DNA of 46,108 nt, from NCBI GenBank assembly GCA_014529385.2, contig JABFUD020000293.1, forward strand, positions 1 to 46,108. Direction: 5' to 3'. This DNA is from Adiantum capillus-veneris (Eukaryota; Streptophyta; Polypodiopsida; Polypodiales; Pteridaceae). Each line of letters opens with the position of its first letter. Within the stretch, counting starts at the first letter, position 1. Under the pieces are notes generated by a model that was not told the origin of the DNA, ran no database searches, and was given only the letters and a program-made list of their open reading frames with translations. A program made the position numbers and the translations under genes. Positions 10,477-21,233 of this stretch are shown in pieces.

Positions 10477-10484
10477 TATAAAAG
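10477..10484 (+). promoter_or_regulatory. TATA box of the LTR promoter
   Basis: TATAAAAG in the context GGCCTATAAAAGGAGGCC. Transcription would start about 30 bases downstream, near the TTCTACACACATTTCACAG stretch. Confidence 0.6.
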
Positions 10485-10683
10485 GAGGCCATTTCTACAC
10501 ACATTTCACAGTGTAAAGTTGATGCAACAAGGTGAGTGTGAGGTGGTGAGAGTGAAGCAAGGCGGGAGCTCCATTAAGGGTATAATCCCTTTGTAAACTA
10601 CTTCTTGTTTTGAAGTACTAAATCCATTGAGTGGCCACTTTTCCGTGGACGTAGCCCACATTGGGTGAACCACGTATATCATG

Positions 10684-10686
<3 letters not shown>

Positions 10687-10761
<75 letters not shown>
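10687..10761 (+). repeat. (CT)n microsatellite in the LTR
   Basis: About 37 uninterrupted CT units. It lies in the U5-like part of the LTR. Confidence 0.95.
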
Positions 10762-10764
<3 letters not shown>

Positions 10765-10847
10765 CTATAATCTCGTGTGTGAAATCTGTCTCTCTCCATT
10801 AAGTAATCTACGCAATTATCTATTTAGCTACGTCTTATTTCCTAACA

Positions 10848-11976
10848 CAATGTATATGATTGGTTTGGAGAAATCCATCAAGTAAAGCCCTTGAAAAGCG
10901 AAAAACGGCTCAAAGGTTACAAAGCGTCAAATTCGACATACGAGGCCAAACTGACTCCAAATGAGCCAAAATTGGACAGGTAGCTTCACGACGAGGTTAC
11001 GGACAAGTCCAAAGCCTCAAAGTTGACCGACCAACCTAACAGACAGAGTAATCACAAATAACGGTGAATACAGAGTCGACAGAGCACAAAGTGATGTCAG
11101 CATGACCAAGCTTGACCAAATTCAATTTAGGACTTGTATTAGGTGTATGAAACATGTTTATGTCAAAATTTATGTGAAATGCAAAGTTTTTGTCACTGTT
11201 GTAAATAATCGCGATTATTTACTTTTGTAACATTTTTTCTTGGAAATTGTCAATTTACCTCACCTATCATGTGTACACACCTATTACATGCCAAAAATCA
11301 AGTATGAGCTAAAATGACCATCCTTTACTTGTACAACTGCCAAAAAACACAAAGAAGTCTGTGTAAGCCAAAATTTGGGTTATGAACAACTTTTCTTGAT
11401 CCAAATCACCTCATAATTCATACCCAAGGTCTATACCATGCCTAGAACCAGTCTATGCCAAAAAAATGTCAATTTTGGAAGAAAAGTTATTAATCGCAAT
11501 TATTTACTTTTTGGCCAAAATGGGGCAATTTGGATATTTTGTCATCATACATCCAAAGAGCATGTTGAGATAAGCCCACTAGCCAATTTGTATTTCAAAA
11601 TCTCAAATTTCCTTTATATCTATTGTTTCAGAGACCTAAAGCCAAAATCTGGTACCATTTTCATCCTATACATTCAAATGAGCCCATATTTCCCTCAGAG
11701 CATGTAATTGGCACATACTTCAAGCCTATAAAGCCAAGGTTGCAAAAAAGTTGAAAATTTTTCCAGTTGTAAATAATCACGATTATTTACTTTGGTTACA
11801 AATTTTTGTTTTGACCATACAGTTTTGTTCCTTGCATGATTTTATGCATCTTTGCTTGTTCAAAAATTGATTTGAAGCAATTTGGACCAGATTATCAACA
11901 TTTCAGTTTAGAAGGACAATCCAAAGAAAATCTGACAAATCTGCTAACTTTGCACTCTATTCACTGAACAGGATAA
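10848..11976 (+). other. Retrotransposon leader with three spaced palindromes
   Basis: This long non-coding leader between the LTR and the gag-like ATG holds a 22-nt perfect palindrome at 11201-11222 (core AAATAATCGCGATTATTT). Near copies lie at 11486-11507 (AATCGCAATT centre) and 11769-11790 (AATCACGATT centre), 285 and 283 bp apart. A possible primer-binding TGG occurs at 10861, 13 bases after the LTR, but no matching tRNA can be named. Confidence 0.55.
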
Positions 11977-13308
11977 ATGCAAGCCGCGGAGAAGGCCAAG
12001 AAGAAGTTAAACCAAAAGGAGAAACTGCAAGAACTTCCCCCGTATCAACTGGACCCCGAGTCAGTACAGGCAGCAAAGGCATCTTACCTTTCTAAAGAGC
12101 AGTTAGAAGAACACCACACCACGATCTTCACGGGCAGGTTTGAGAGTGAAGAAGGGCATCCGGTGGAGTTGCAGCTCTTGCCTAAAGAAGTCTACGATGT
12201 AGCTGCAAAGCCAGAAACCAAAGAGGCTAACTGCAGGTTGGGACTCCGACACTTCTATGAACAAGAGCCCTGCAGAGTAGACTTTCAAAAATCTTACAAG
12301 CTTCTGTCCACCATCAAGGAAGACGGAACTGCCCAAATCTCAGACAACCAAGGAAATAAGGAAGAGGTTGTAATTACAAAGGAGATAGTGGCAGAGGCAC
12401 TCAGATTGCCCACGGAAGGGATGACCATGCGGGCAAGAGATAGGAAAACAACGGACACGTTTACAAAGGAAACAGTTGCGGCTACATTTGTCGATCTCAT
12501 CCACAAGCAGGTGGAAGATCCAACCCGTCTGTACCATCAACATTTTCATTTCCTGGAGAAAAGGCCACCAAGGTACACGACACCAAATCACGCCGTGGCC
12601 ACCACTTTTACACAAGTTCTGAAGTCAACCACCAAACAACCTGTGGACCACGTGCAATATGTGTTGACAACATTGAAGGCCACCAAGAAGGAGGGAAAGA
12701 TAACATACTTGGGTGCGCCGGAAGTATTGACCAAAATAGCCTATCATGCCATTGGCATGGCCGACAACCTACCGCCTGCCCCGGATCAAAACACATGGAT
12801 CTTGGCAGCTCAACCCTCTCCAAGATCTACAAGATCTGGTAAGCGATCATTTAAATCGGGTGATGAATCCGATGACAGTTCATCAGAGCAGCATAGCAGT
12901 GAAAGCTCTGACAACGAAGAAAAAAGAGCTGGGAGGGAAGAAATGAATCGAAAAGTTGTGGCTTCCCACCAACAGGATCTAGTGCAGAAACAAGCAAGAT
13001 TTGAAAGAGAAAAACAGGCATATCAGTGCACTAGGAAAAGACCCAGAAAAGTGGGTACCCACCGGTTTGAAGGTACTTCGAATGAAACATCATTCAAGGA
13101 AAGAGGCAGAGGATTCCAAGGATCATTTAGAAAGAATGTACCAAGAGACAAAGGCCTTGAAGCTGAAAGAGGCGGAAGAAGCGGCCAAGAAAGCTGAGGA
13201 AGCAGCAACTCAAGAGCAAGGCCAGGCATCCCCCCGACCCACCTCACCGCCGCCGGAACAACAGGACCAGCCCATGCCCACTCCACCATCATCACCCCCA
13301 TGCCAAGA
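11977..13308 (+). pseudogene. Gag-like retroelement protein, 3' end removed by CACTA2
   Basis: The ATG at 11977 opens a 406-codon frame. Around codon 350 (about 13010-13030) the sensible reading moves to another frame, which carries a lysine/glutamate-rich coiled-coil stretch (AEEAAKKAEEAA) and a proline-rich end (PRPTSPPPEQQ). That frame runs to 13308, where CACTA2 begins. The first 265 residues look globular, with EIVAEALRLP about residues 135-144. This recalls the 'putative plant transposon protein' family found in plant LTR elements, but I cannot prove that. Then come a serine/acidic linker (DESDDSSSEQ) and a basic coiled coil. No CCHC zinc knuckle is visible. Its position downstream of an LTR and leader supports a gag or extra structural ORF. 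The long intact frame suggests recent activity before the CACTA2 hit. Confidence 0.55.
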
Positions 13309-13329
13309 CACTATAACATATGCGCAGTA

Positions 13330-13550
13330 TTATTGCTCACATTACCGCAAAAAAACAAACAAACTTGAAATATAAAAATTCCCGTACGCGGCAAATACTG
13401 CGGCAAAGCTGGCGGTAATGGTCTAGCGATAAATGATGCGGTAATGGATGCGGAAATATTTCCGCAAATATTACCATGTGCTTTGCTGCAACAGTACCCG
13501 CACATATTACAACGTCCGGCTTATCGCGAGCATTACCGCGAAAGGGATTT
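13330..13550 (+). repeat. CACTA2 subterminal ATTACCGC repeats, left cluster
   Basis: At least six variants in both directions: CATTACCGC, GGCGGTAAT, GCGGTAATGG, ATATTACCATG, CGCGAGCATTACCGCG. They begin 29 bases inside the CACTA end. Confidence 0.75.
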
Positions 13551-13866
13551 ATTATAGAAAAAAAGATGACCGTTTGGATTGTCCTTTGCAGGACCATCCA
13601 AAAGGTCATCTATTTTTTATTTATTTAGTTATTTTACAAAATTATTATTAATTACAACAAAATATCACAATTTGACAATACATTGAGCCAAAAAAAGATT
13701 GATAATTTCATTTACATAAGTGGAATTACAATTGGGGGAGGTATTGAGCCAAAAAATGATAGGTATTGCATTTACATAAAGGGCAAAAAAAGCCCGCGTG
13801 TACAAAATAGAGTATGGTCATGTGGGATAGGGCAAACGGGGCCCGCGTATACAAAATAGAGGATGC

Positions 13867-14779
13867 TCATGGGGGAGTTGGCGGCATTTCACGTGGAACT
13901 CCTTGACTCTGCAAAATCATAAAAAAGAAACAATTAACACTTTGTTATTTAATATTTGATATAAAATCAACAATTTGATTATTTAGATAAGATTAAACTT
14001 ACATGTTGCAGACTTCTGCACGCATTTTCGAAATCCTCTCGAGAGATCATTTGATTTTCAAACAACCAACACCAAGTTTGATACTCGGTATGGTTCTCTC
14101 TATATCTCTGCACTTCTCTGGTCGGGCGACTCATGGTAATGTTATATTGACAAAAAATAGCAACCAATTAATTAAATGAAAAACATTAGATTTTTTATAA
14201 TAAAACTAATATTTTTACTTACATATTTGTCTTTCCAAGCCGTTTTTCCTCCCGAACCATAATGCGTAGGAGTTTGATGGGATCTGGCCTCAACTTGATG
14301 CGTATACATCCTCGCACCGATTGCCCTTTCGTCCTCTTTCTCGCCCATAGCGGTCTCCCACTCCACATCATGGACATTTCCTGGCCGATAGCTATGCTCT
14401 GGAGACTCCATTGTCTTCTTTGCTGCTCTCCTCACACTAGATTTTTTGTTCTTCAGAAATGTTTTGACATGCTCTTGCAACCATTGCCTTGAGAATTGTT
14501 TCCCCTCATGGTTGGGGAAACGCATGTGCATGGTTGTCTCTATATATGTGAGGTTGTAGAGATCTTGCTGATCAAATTTGAGAAAACAATTGATATTTGT
14601 GGAGTGGATTAATTGGTTGACGTGTGTGCGGAGTCTCCTGCCCTATGCTGTCCCGAGATCCACCATACCTCCTCTATGAACCTAGTAGTATAACCCGTGA
14701 GCATCTGGTGAAGGCATGTCATGGTACTCATCTTCTGCTGGAGCAGGGAGCGGTGACTGTGGAGGAGAATCTGTAGTTC

Positions 14780-14821
<42 letters not shown>

Positions 14822-15384
14822 AAAAAACAACAACTAGCTCCGCCCCCTCGTCGAGATCAACCGGCGCTAGCGTGCGAGCTGCCCTGACGCTGACTGCCAG
14901 AAGAGCGCCGACGTGAATCTGGGATAGAAGGTGGGATAGGTGATGGATAGGTGGATGCCCGTGGCGTCGGACCCTGTGGCGTCGCACCCAACGGCATCGG
15001 ACCCTGGGGCGTTGGACCCTGTGAAGGAAAAGTTGAACCTGGAGCTGTAGCTAGAAAACTCTGCAGGTATGGAGTGCCACCAGTCGGAGTAGAGACCTCT
15101 GATAATCCAAAAGCTGCTAGCTGCGCCGGTGAATAGCGTTGTGTAAGGGTCTGCTGTGAACCTAACCACTCAGCCCAAAGACGCAATGCCCTCTCCACAT
15201 CTGGATCGGTCACAGGTACGGCAGTGGACCCACCTAGAGCGTCCCGAAACCAGCCGAACCCTGATGATGACTGTTGAGGCAACGACTGTGAATGATAGGC
15301 AGAGAGAGTGTCGGGATATGACATCCCGTCTGCCATGAAATCCTCAATGCTGCGAAAGCGTGGTGTGGAAGAAGAAGACATGGT
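13867..15384 (-). pseudogene. CACTA2 second gene (ORF2), TP-G-repeat protein
   Basis: Exon one starts after an acceptor (ATGCAG, 15385-15390) at 15384, and the usable ATG is at 15381. It encodes a serine-rich N-terminus, VERALRLWAEWLG, SPAQLAAFGL and TP-x-G repeats (QGPTPQGPMP). A run of 39 C (14781-14819) then disrupts the frame. The continuing homologous part (about 14680-14175) has FDQQD, YIETTM, VRRAAKKTMESP and HYGSGG. An exon reading REVQRYRENH to CRSLQH follows (about 14130-14000), with a GTAAGT donor. A last short exon ends at a TGA at 13867-13869. Motif order matches ORF2 of CACTA1, so the two are homologues. At least one stop and the C-run frame change disable it. A TATA box at 17445 would serve it through an intron of about 1.9 kb. 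Confidence 0.6.
14781..14819 (+). repeat. Homopolymer of 39 C followed by 8 A
   Basis: Uninterrupted poly-C inside the minus-strand ORF2. It would read as poly-Gly or poly-Pro. Its length may be affected by sequencing or assembly. Confidence 0.9.
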
Positions 15385-15774
15385 CTGCATTTATTACGAC
15401 AAAGATTAAACTAGGGTATAAAATTTGAATATATGATTAAAAATTTACACATTGATTTTTTTCAAACATTGGATTTTTTAACATTGGATTCTCTATAGTA
15501 TCCAATGTTGAAAGAATCCAATGTGGAAAGAATCCAATGTGTGTCTACAACCTATAAAAGAGTCTTGCAAAGCCTCGAGTGCTAATAAGATATTAGTGTG
15601 TGTATTGATTAATAAGAGATTATTGTGTCTATGATTAGTGTGATCGATTGCGTGATCACTTGGACGGTCATTGGGGCCTAATACGTCACCTACGACTTAA
15701 TCATGGAGGTATGTTTCTTTTTTTGTGTTGATTGTTGTTTAATTTAACATAATTAGTGTGTGTTTTAGTGTTGG

Positions 15775-17180
15775 CTTGTTTAATTGGCTTGTGCACACAC
15801 TAATTAGTGTGTGTTAACATACACTAATTAGTGTGTGCATTGGCTTGTGTAATTGGCTTGTGCACACTAATTAGTGTGTGCATTGGCTTGTGTAATTGGC
15901 TTGTGCACACACTAATTAGTGTGTTTTAACATACACTAATTAGTGTGTGCATTAGACTGTGCACACACTATTTAGTGTGTGTTAAAACACACTAATTAGT
16001 GTGTGCATTAGTTTGTGCACACACTAATTAGTGTATGCATTGGCGTGAATAATTGGCTTGTTTAATTGGCTTGTGCACACACTAATTAGTGTGTGCATTG
16101 GCTTGTGTAATTGGCTTGTGCACACACTAATTAGTGTGTTTTAACATACACTAATTAGTGTGTGCATTAGATTGTGCACACACTAATTAGTGTGTTAACA
16201 TACACTAATTAGTGTGTGCATTGGCTTGTGTAATTGGACTAATCACACACTAATTAGTGTGTGCATTGGCCAATTCCATTGGTCAATGCACACACTAATC
16301 ACACACTAAATAGTGTGTGTATTGACCAATAACATTAGCCAATGCACACACTAAATAATGTGTGTATTGGCCAATCCAATTGACCAATGCACACACTAAT
16401 CCAAAACTAATTAATGTGTGCATGGACCAATCACATTGACCAATGCACACACTAATAGCACACTAATTAGTGTGTACATTGACCAATCACATTGGTCAAT
16501 GCACACACTAATCACACACAAATTAGTGTGTGTTAATGAGCACTAATTAGTGTGTGCATTGACCAATCACATTGGTCAATGCACACACTAATTAGTGTGT
16601 GAATTGGCCAACCCCATTGGCCAATGCACACACTAATAACACACTAATCATTGTGTGCATTGACCAATCACATTGGCCAATGCACACACTAATAGCACAC
16701 TAATTAGTGTGTACATTGACCAATCACATTGGTCAATGCACACACAAATTAGTGTGTGTTAATGAGCACTAATTAGTGTGTGCATTGACCAATCACATTG
16801 GCCAATGCACACACTAATAACACACTAATTAGTGTGTGCATTGACCAATCACATTGGTCAATGCACACACTAATCACACACTAATTAGTGTGTGCATGGC
16901 CAATCCCAAATTTAACATATTAAGTTATGCAAATAATAAAATCTAACAAGTTTAGATTTTGCAAGCAACTAATAATTAACAAATTTAAGTTTTGGTGTGT
17001 CTTTACTTACACTAATTAGTGTGTGCATTAAAATAATGCACACACTAATTAGTGTGTGTAAAGAACACATGCACAAATTAGTGTGTAAAGAACGTACACA
17101 TGCACTAATTAGTGTGTGTAATTAGTGTGTAAACAATGTACACATGCACTAATTAGTGTGTGTGTGTGTATGCATGTGTG
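15775..17180. repeat. 1.4-kb array of nested palindromes (CACACTAATTAGTGTG family)
   Basis: About two dozen exact copies of ACTAATTAGTGT, mostly inside the 20-bp perfect palindrome CACACACTAATTAGTGTGTG. Between about 16280 and 16900 they alternate with a second palindrome, CATTGACCAAT-CAC-ATTGGTCAATG. Spacers in the left third use GCATTGGCTTGTGTAATTGG. Every core contains CACTA facing TAGTG. No protein frame crosses it. See the findings. Confidence 0.92.
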
Positions 17181-17225
17181 TGCATGCGTGTGTATGAGTG
17201 TATGCGTGTGTGTGTATGCGTGTGA
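17160..17225 (+). repeat. TG-rich microsatellite
   Basis: GTGTGTATGCGTG-type imperfect repeats at the edge of the palindromic array. Confidence 0.75.
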
Positions 17226-17433
17226 AAAAATCAAAAAACATAACAACAAAACTTACATGGAATTGAAGCGCTTGTTGGGAGAGGGTAGGAGAGTGGAAGA
17301 GTAGAGATGGTGGAGAGTAGAAGAGTAGAGATGGAGGTAGAGCTCAAGGTTGTGAGGTTCGCGCTTTCGGCTTCTGTGGAGAAGACGATGAAATTCGAAT
17401 TTAGGGCTTTGAACTTCGCGGGGCACGCGGGTG

Positions 17434-17445
17434 CCCCTATTTATA
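17434..17445 (-). promoter_or_regulatory. TATA box driving CACTA2 ORF2 (minus strand)
   Basis: TATAAATAGGGG on the minus strand. It is followed by a CT-rich leader (17420-17260), typical of plant 5' untranslated regions, and a GTAAGT donor at 17256. The ATTACCGC cluster lies 28-90 bases upstream, as subterminal repeats do in En/Spm promoters. Confidence 0.6.
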
Positions 17446-17472
17446 AAAAAAATTGGAATTTGATTTTCCGCT

Positions 17473-17535
17473 CCTATTACCGCGAGCATTACCGCGTCTC
17501 TTACCGCAAACATTACCGCGTATATTACTGCGGCG
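17473..17535 (-). repeat. CACTA2 ATTACCGC repeats, second cluster
   Basis: Five copies in 63 bp (TATTACCGC, CATTACCGC, CTTACCGC, CATTACCGC, ATATTACTGC). CGCGAGCATTACCGCG is shared exactly with the left cluster. No CACTA terminus follows within the next 100 bases. Confidence 0.7.
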
Positions 17536-17760
17536 CAAATTCGGGCCAAATAAATAAATGGCCACGTTCTGACATTATTACTATTGATCCTCACAATCTA
17601 TTGGTACTATATATAAAAAAATATATATAAAATGAAAGTATTTCTAGTACTTTGAAATTGACATTTTTACCTAAATGGTTAATTTTTACTTTTTACTGAT
17701 ATTTTATTAACATTCTTTGGTAATTTGATTTTAATTAGTGTATGTAATTTATTAATGTAG

Positions 17761-20242
17761 GTTGCTTGGGATGATTTTGGCCCGTCCACTGAACCAGATA
17801 GATCACGGTGGTTGGCCGAGCGATTACCATGCCCATGCGTGCGGTGCAAATGCGTCATTGCTCGACTTCGACAGATATGCTTGAGCCATGTAGAAGATTA
17901 TGGACTATGGGACGATCCTCGCAAGCGTGCACGGATGGAAACAAACGATCCGCGAATTGTTGCGGCTATTGACGTCACCCCACATTGGTTGGTGGAGAGG
18001 GGAGGAGGGGTGGAAGAGCGCAGCGCAGGAATGCGCATTAGGAAGATTAGAGAGAGAGGAGCACATCAAATCAGCCAAGTACTGCTGCTCCCTCTTATCC
18101 GAGTGACCACATCCCATCTCCTTACGTGGATGCAGAAGACGACCATTTGCATAGAATGGTTGAGGATCTCTTTGCATGAGAGGAGGAGCATGAACCAGAG
18201 TGTGCATACGAAGAAGCTTCCGAGCGAACGAGGAGTGAGCTACTCGATTCGGCACACACCGCACTATATGATAGATGCTCTTACTCCATTTTAAGGGCTT
18301 CTCTCGAAGTCCTTAACCTTAGGCGATGTTTGGATAGAGCAATGCTAGTGTCGACGCACTTTTAAGGTATGTTTACATATTGTGAAGGATGCTTGTGGAG
18401 TGCATAAATTAGCTTCTAATGTACTTTCTTCTTGTGATAGGTTGCTAGGAAAGATGCTGCCAGCTGGCAATCACATGCCAGAGAACAGACGAAAAGCCCG
18501 CGAAGTGGTGACTGCATTAGGGATGTATTATGATCACATTCATGCTTGCGTGAACGATTGTGTGCTCTTTCGTAATGAGCATGCCGATTGTGACACATGT
18601 CCATCGTGCGGGGAGCCTAGGTTCAAAGAAGGAATGCAGAGCAACAGAATTCCACGTAAAGTTTTGAGGAATTTTCCACTCATCCCTCGCATCCAACACA
18701 GGTTTAGATCGAAGGGTACGAGCGAGCTTTTGAGTTGTCATGCAAAAAACCGCTCCACATATGGTATTATGAGAGTGCCAGCTAACTCACTCAGCCAGCG
18801 TGGAAGCACATAGAGGACACATGGCCAGAGTTCAGGGATGAGCCTCGTCACTTGAGGATTGGGTTAGCTAGTGATGGAGTGAATCCATTTGGGCACCGCT
18901 CTACTTCATGGAGCACTTGGCCGGTGGTTGTTGTAAACTACAATATTCCGCCTTGGGAGGCAACAAAAAAGGGAAACATTTTACTATCACTTCTCATTCC
19001 AGGAAAGCACAAGGTAAAAAACATGGATGTATATCTGCAGCCTCTTATTGATGAGCTTCAAGAACTATGGAGAGGCATAGATGTCATTGACATTTCACGG
19101 CCACCACGAGACCGCAATGCCATCATCAAGTGCATCCTCATGTGGATCATGCATGACTACCCAGGATTTGGAGAGGTATCTGGTAAGTATGCACATGTTA
19201 ATTGTACTCTTTGCTTTAGGTTTATCGTCTCATGTGTAACGTTTGTTTACCTCTTGGCAAGATTGGCAACATCTGGACATAGTGCGTGTCCCACTGGTGG
19301 CCCTTCCCTTGTGACAGAGAGACCTCCTCTTCTTGGGAAGGTGATCTATCCCAACAACCATCGCTTCCTACCTCCTTCACATGGTAGATATGCTTCCCCT
19401 ATCAATGGAGTGTAGCCGTTCCATTGGAACATGGCTGATTGGCGAAGCATTGGGAGGAGCATCATGGTACCTCACCACCTCCCAATGGGTTGCCAAAGGG
19501 TATGTCGAGGTACTCAATCTTCTTGTCGCTCCCCTATTGGGCTTCGTTGAAAATTCAGCACTTATTGGACCCTATGCATGTATTCAAAAATGTTGGGCAA
19601 GCTATATGGGATCACATAATTGGCAAGAAGGATTCATTGGTGCTAGGGAAGATTTAAGAGCCATTAGACGTCTCCCCCTTTAGTCACGCCCCGCATGGGG
19701 AGCGGGGAAAGATGATTCTCCCAAAAGCACCGTGGATAATGTCAAAGGCAGACCAAGAGTGGACAAAGCAAGTTATTGCATCCATCAGAACTCCAACGCG
19801 ATATATGCGGTCACTCAAAGGTGCTTTCACAAAAACCAAAAAGGGTGGCTCCACTCAATTGTATGGATTGAAATCCCATGATTGGCATAAAATCCTTCAG
19901 GTAAGAGTAGAACAATTTGTGGTGTCTATGTGTCCTTATATATAGGTTGACATTCACTAAGATGTTTTATTGTTTGTAGTTTGTACTTCCCATAACTATT
20001 AGTGGTTATGGGGACACTAAGGTGAAGGCTGCAATATTCAAAGTGGGTGAGCTTGTGAGGTAATGGGTTTTTTTCAAGTACTATATCATGTTTTGCATGC
20101 ATGAACTTTGGAATTTTTTTTCATCTACTATATAACGTTTGCCCTGTAGATTTGTGAGCTCCAAGGAGATAGAAGTAGAAGCCATACCATATAGCAACAC
20201 GTGACAGCCCTTACACCAGCTTTCACAGTCAGTGTTTTCCAT
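17761..20242 (+). pseudogene. TNP2-type CACTA transposase (CACTA2), truncated and broken
   Basis: The first visible exon follows ATGTAG (17760). Its ATG at 17812 encodes the N-terminal C-x-C-x2-C cluster (LPCPCVRCKC ... HVEDYG), as in CACTA1. After an intron ending at GTGATAG (about 18440), the TNP2 core has LPAGNHMP, VNDCVLFRNE, CPSCGEP, DGVNPFGHRS, WSTWPVVVVNYN, KNMDVYLQPL and WIMHDYPGFGE. An intron (about 19182-19260) precedes LATSGHSACP. Frameshifts follow, then PKAPWIMSKADQEW and YGLKSHDWHKILQ (DUF4218-like). Short exons then encode FVLPITI and FVSSKEI, the latter ending at a GTGAGT donor (20243). It keeps TGG where CACTA1 has a stop. The DUF4216-like C-terminus is missing. Sequence beyond 20242 is unrelated to CACTA1. 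Confidence 0.82.
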
Positions 20243-21233
20243 GTGAGTACTCTCACCAAACAATCAAAAAAAGCAATTTGTAAAAAAATAAAACATATGA
20301 ATTTAATAAAAATTAAAATTCAATAGAATTTTAAGTTTTGTGATTCAAATATATGAATTTGTTTTGAAAAACTTAGTAAATAGTTGAAAGTTGTATTTTG
20401 TGAAGAGTTTAATCTCTCACCTGATACAAACTGTAATTATAAGAATCACTTGTCAATGTGTTCAATTAATTGACACTTGAAAGTGACTAATAAAAAAAAA
20501 GTAAGATATTATCGTTGTGTGTAGAGTGAACTCTCACATGAGATAATTAGTTTAAAAATATAATTACATAAAAATTAATTTTATGTAATTTATAGTTCGA
20601 TTTTGATGTGTAGAGATTTTCTCTCACTTCAAAATGAATATAATGAAACAAAATTATATTTTTACATTTTGTGTAGAGCTATTCCGACTGATATGCTCTC
20701 ACTAGAGTAAAAATTTAGGAAAAACATGTCCAAAAATATTGATATTCTCTTATCTTTATTTGGACTGCATAATCTACCATACTGTGTGAGAGCATACACA
20801 TGGTCGCATTGTAGATAGATAATCGCTTAAAAATCTATGGTAAAGTGTAAGAATTTTTTGTTCGCACTTTACATAGATATGATAATTATCAAGTATTGTA
20901 AGTGATTATCATTTTGACATTTAAAAATGTCACTTATAGCTCTTGTATGTATAGCAATTTATAATGATAATCATTTTAATACTTTATTTAATCGTAATTA
21001 TTGATTATTGTAATGTGTTAAAGCTACAAGCTTGCACTTTAGATAAATCGATGCAATTTATATGTAATCCAATGGTATTGTTTTTTATTATTGTATTTTT
21101 GTTCAATCATTGTTTTTAATTATTTTAATTTCATTCAATCATTGTTAGTTAAATTAATTTAATGTTTTAATTGGTTTTGATTATGAAAATGATCCTTGAC
21201 TTTGTTTTTACTAGCAAATTACTTTTGTGCATC
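20243..21233. other. AT-rich spacer with repeated CTCTCAC motifs
   Basis: No gene seen. CTCTCAC occurs at 20250, 20414, 20531, 20621 and 20695, and three of these are preceded within about 30 bases by TGTGTAGAG. This may be the left subterminal region of the hAT element, or the next TNP2 intron. Confidence 0.45.

Larger units (their letters stand above)
10087..10847 (+). mobile_element. Long terminal repeat of an LTR retrotransposon (probable 5' LTR)
   Basis: The stretch begins TGTAAGACCCCC and ends TTTCCTAACA, giving the TGT...ACA ends of plant LTRs. Inside are a TATA box (10477-10484), a downstream block CCGTGGACGTAGCCCACATT ... GAACCACGTA that resembles the R-U5 block of many plant LTRs, and a (CT)n tract. 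No second copy of this LTR lies in the window, so the ends are inferred from motifs rather than from alignment. A gag-like gene follows 1.1 kb downstream on the same strand, which fits a 5' LTR. The polymerase region is absent because CACTA2 interrupts the element. Confidence 0.6.
15384..17256 (-). other. Presumed first intron of CACTA2 ORF2
   Basis: The donor CCAT|GTAAGT on the minus strand lies at 17256-17251 and the acceptor ATGCAG at 15390-15385. Almost the whole intron is the palindromic array. The intron is inferred from splice-site matches and from the TATA box upstream. Confidence 0.5.
13309..20242. mobile_element. CACTA transposon 2 (left end visible, right end not found)
   Basis: The element starts with CACTATAACA at 13309, sharing its first ten bases with CACTA1, and interrupts the gag-like gene after AGA. 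Its subterminal motif is ATTACCGC instead of CGACGC. It contains ORF2 on the minus strand (13867-15384), a palindromic array, a minus-strand TATA box, a second ATTACCGC cluster (17473-17535), and TNP2 on the plus strand (17761-20242). No matching right terminus was found downstream. Either this is one element with divergent genes and a lost right end, or a short minus-oriented element (13309 to about 17600) sits beside a second, truncated TNP2-bearing element. The first end is certain; the extent is not. Confidence 0.65.

Noticed and set aside
10506-10799. Minus-strand Arg-Glu repeat protein in the LTR
   Set aside because: It is the complement of the (CT)n tract.
14609-14987. Poly-glycine and poly-proline proteins across the C-run
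   Set aside because: They come from 39 C in a row that breaks the ORF2 frame.
15775-17180. The regular array as a CRISPR locus
   Set aside because: Spacing is irregular, spacers are themselves repeats, the units are palindromic and the DNA is a plant nuclear transposon.
17736-17740. TAGTG as the right end of CACTA2
   Set aside because: The bases next to it do not match the left terminus and no AGA target duplication follows.
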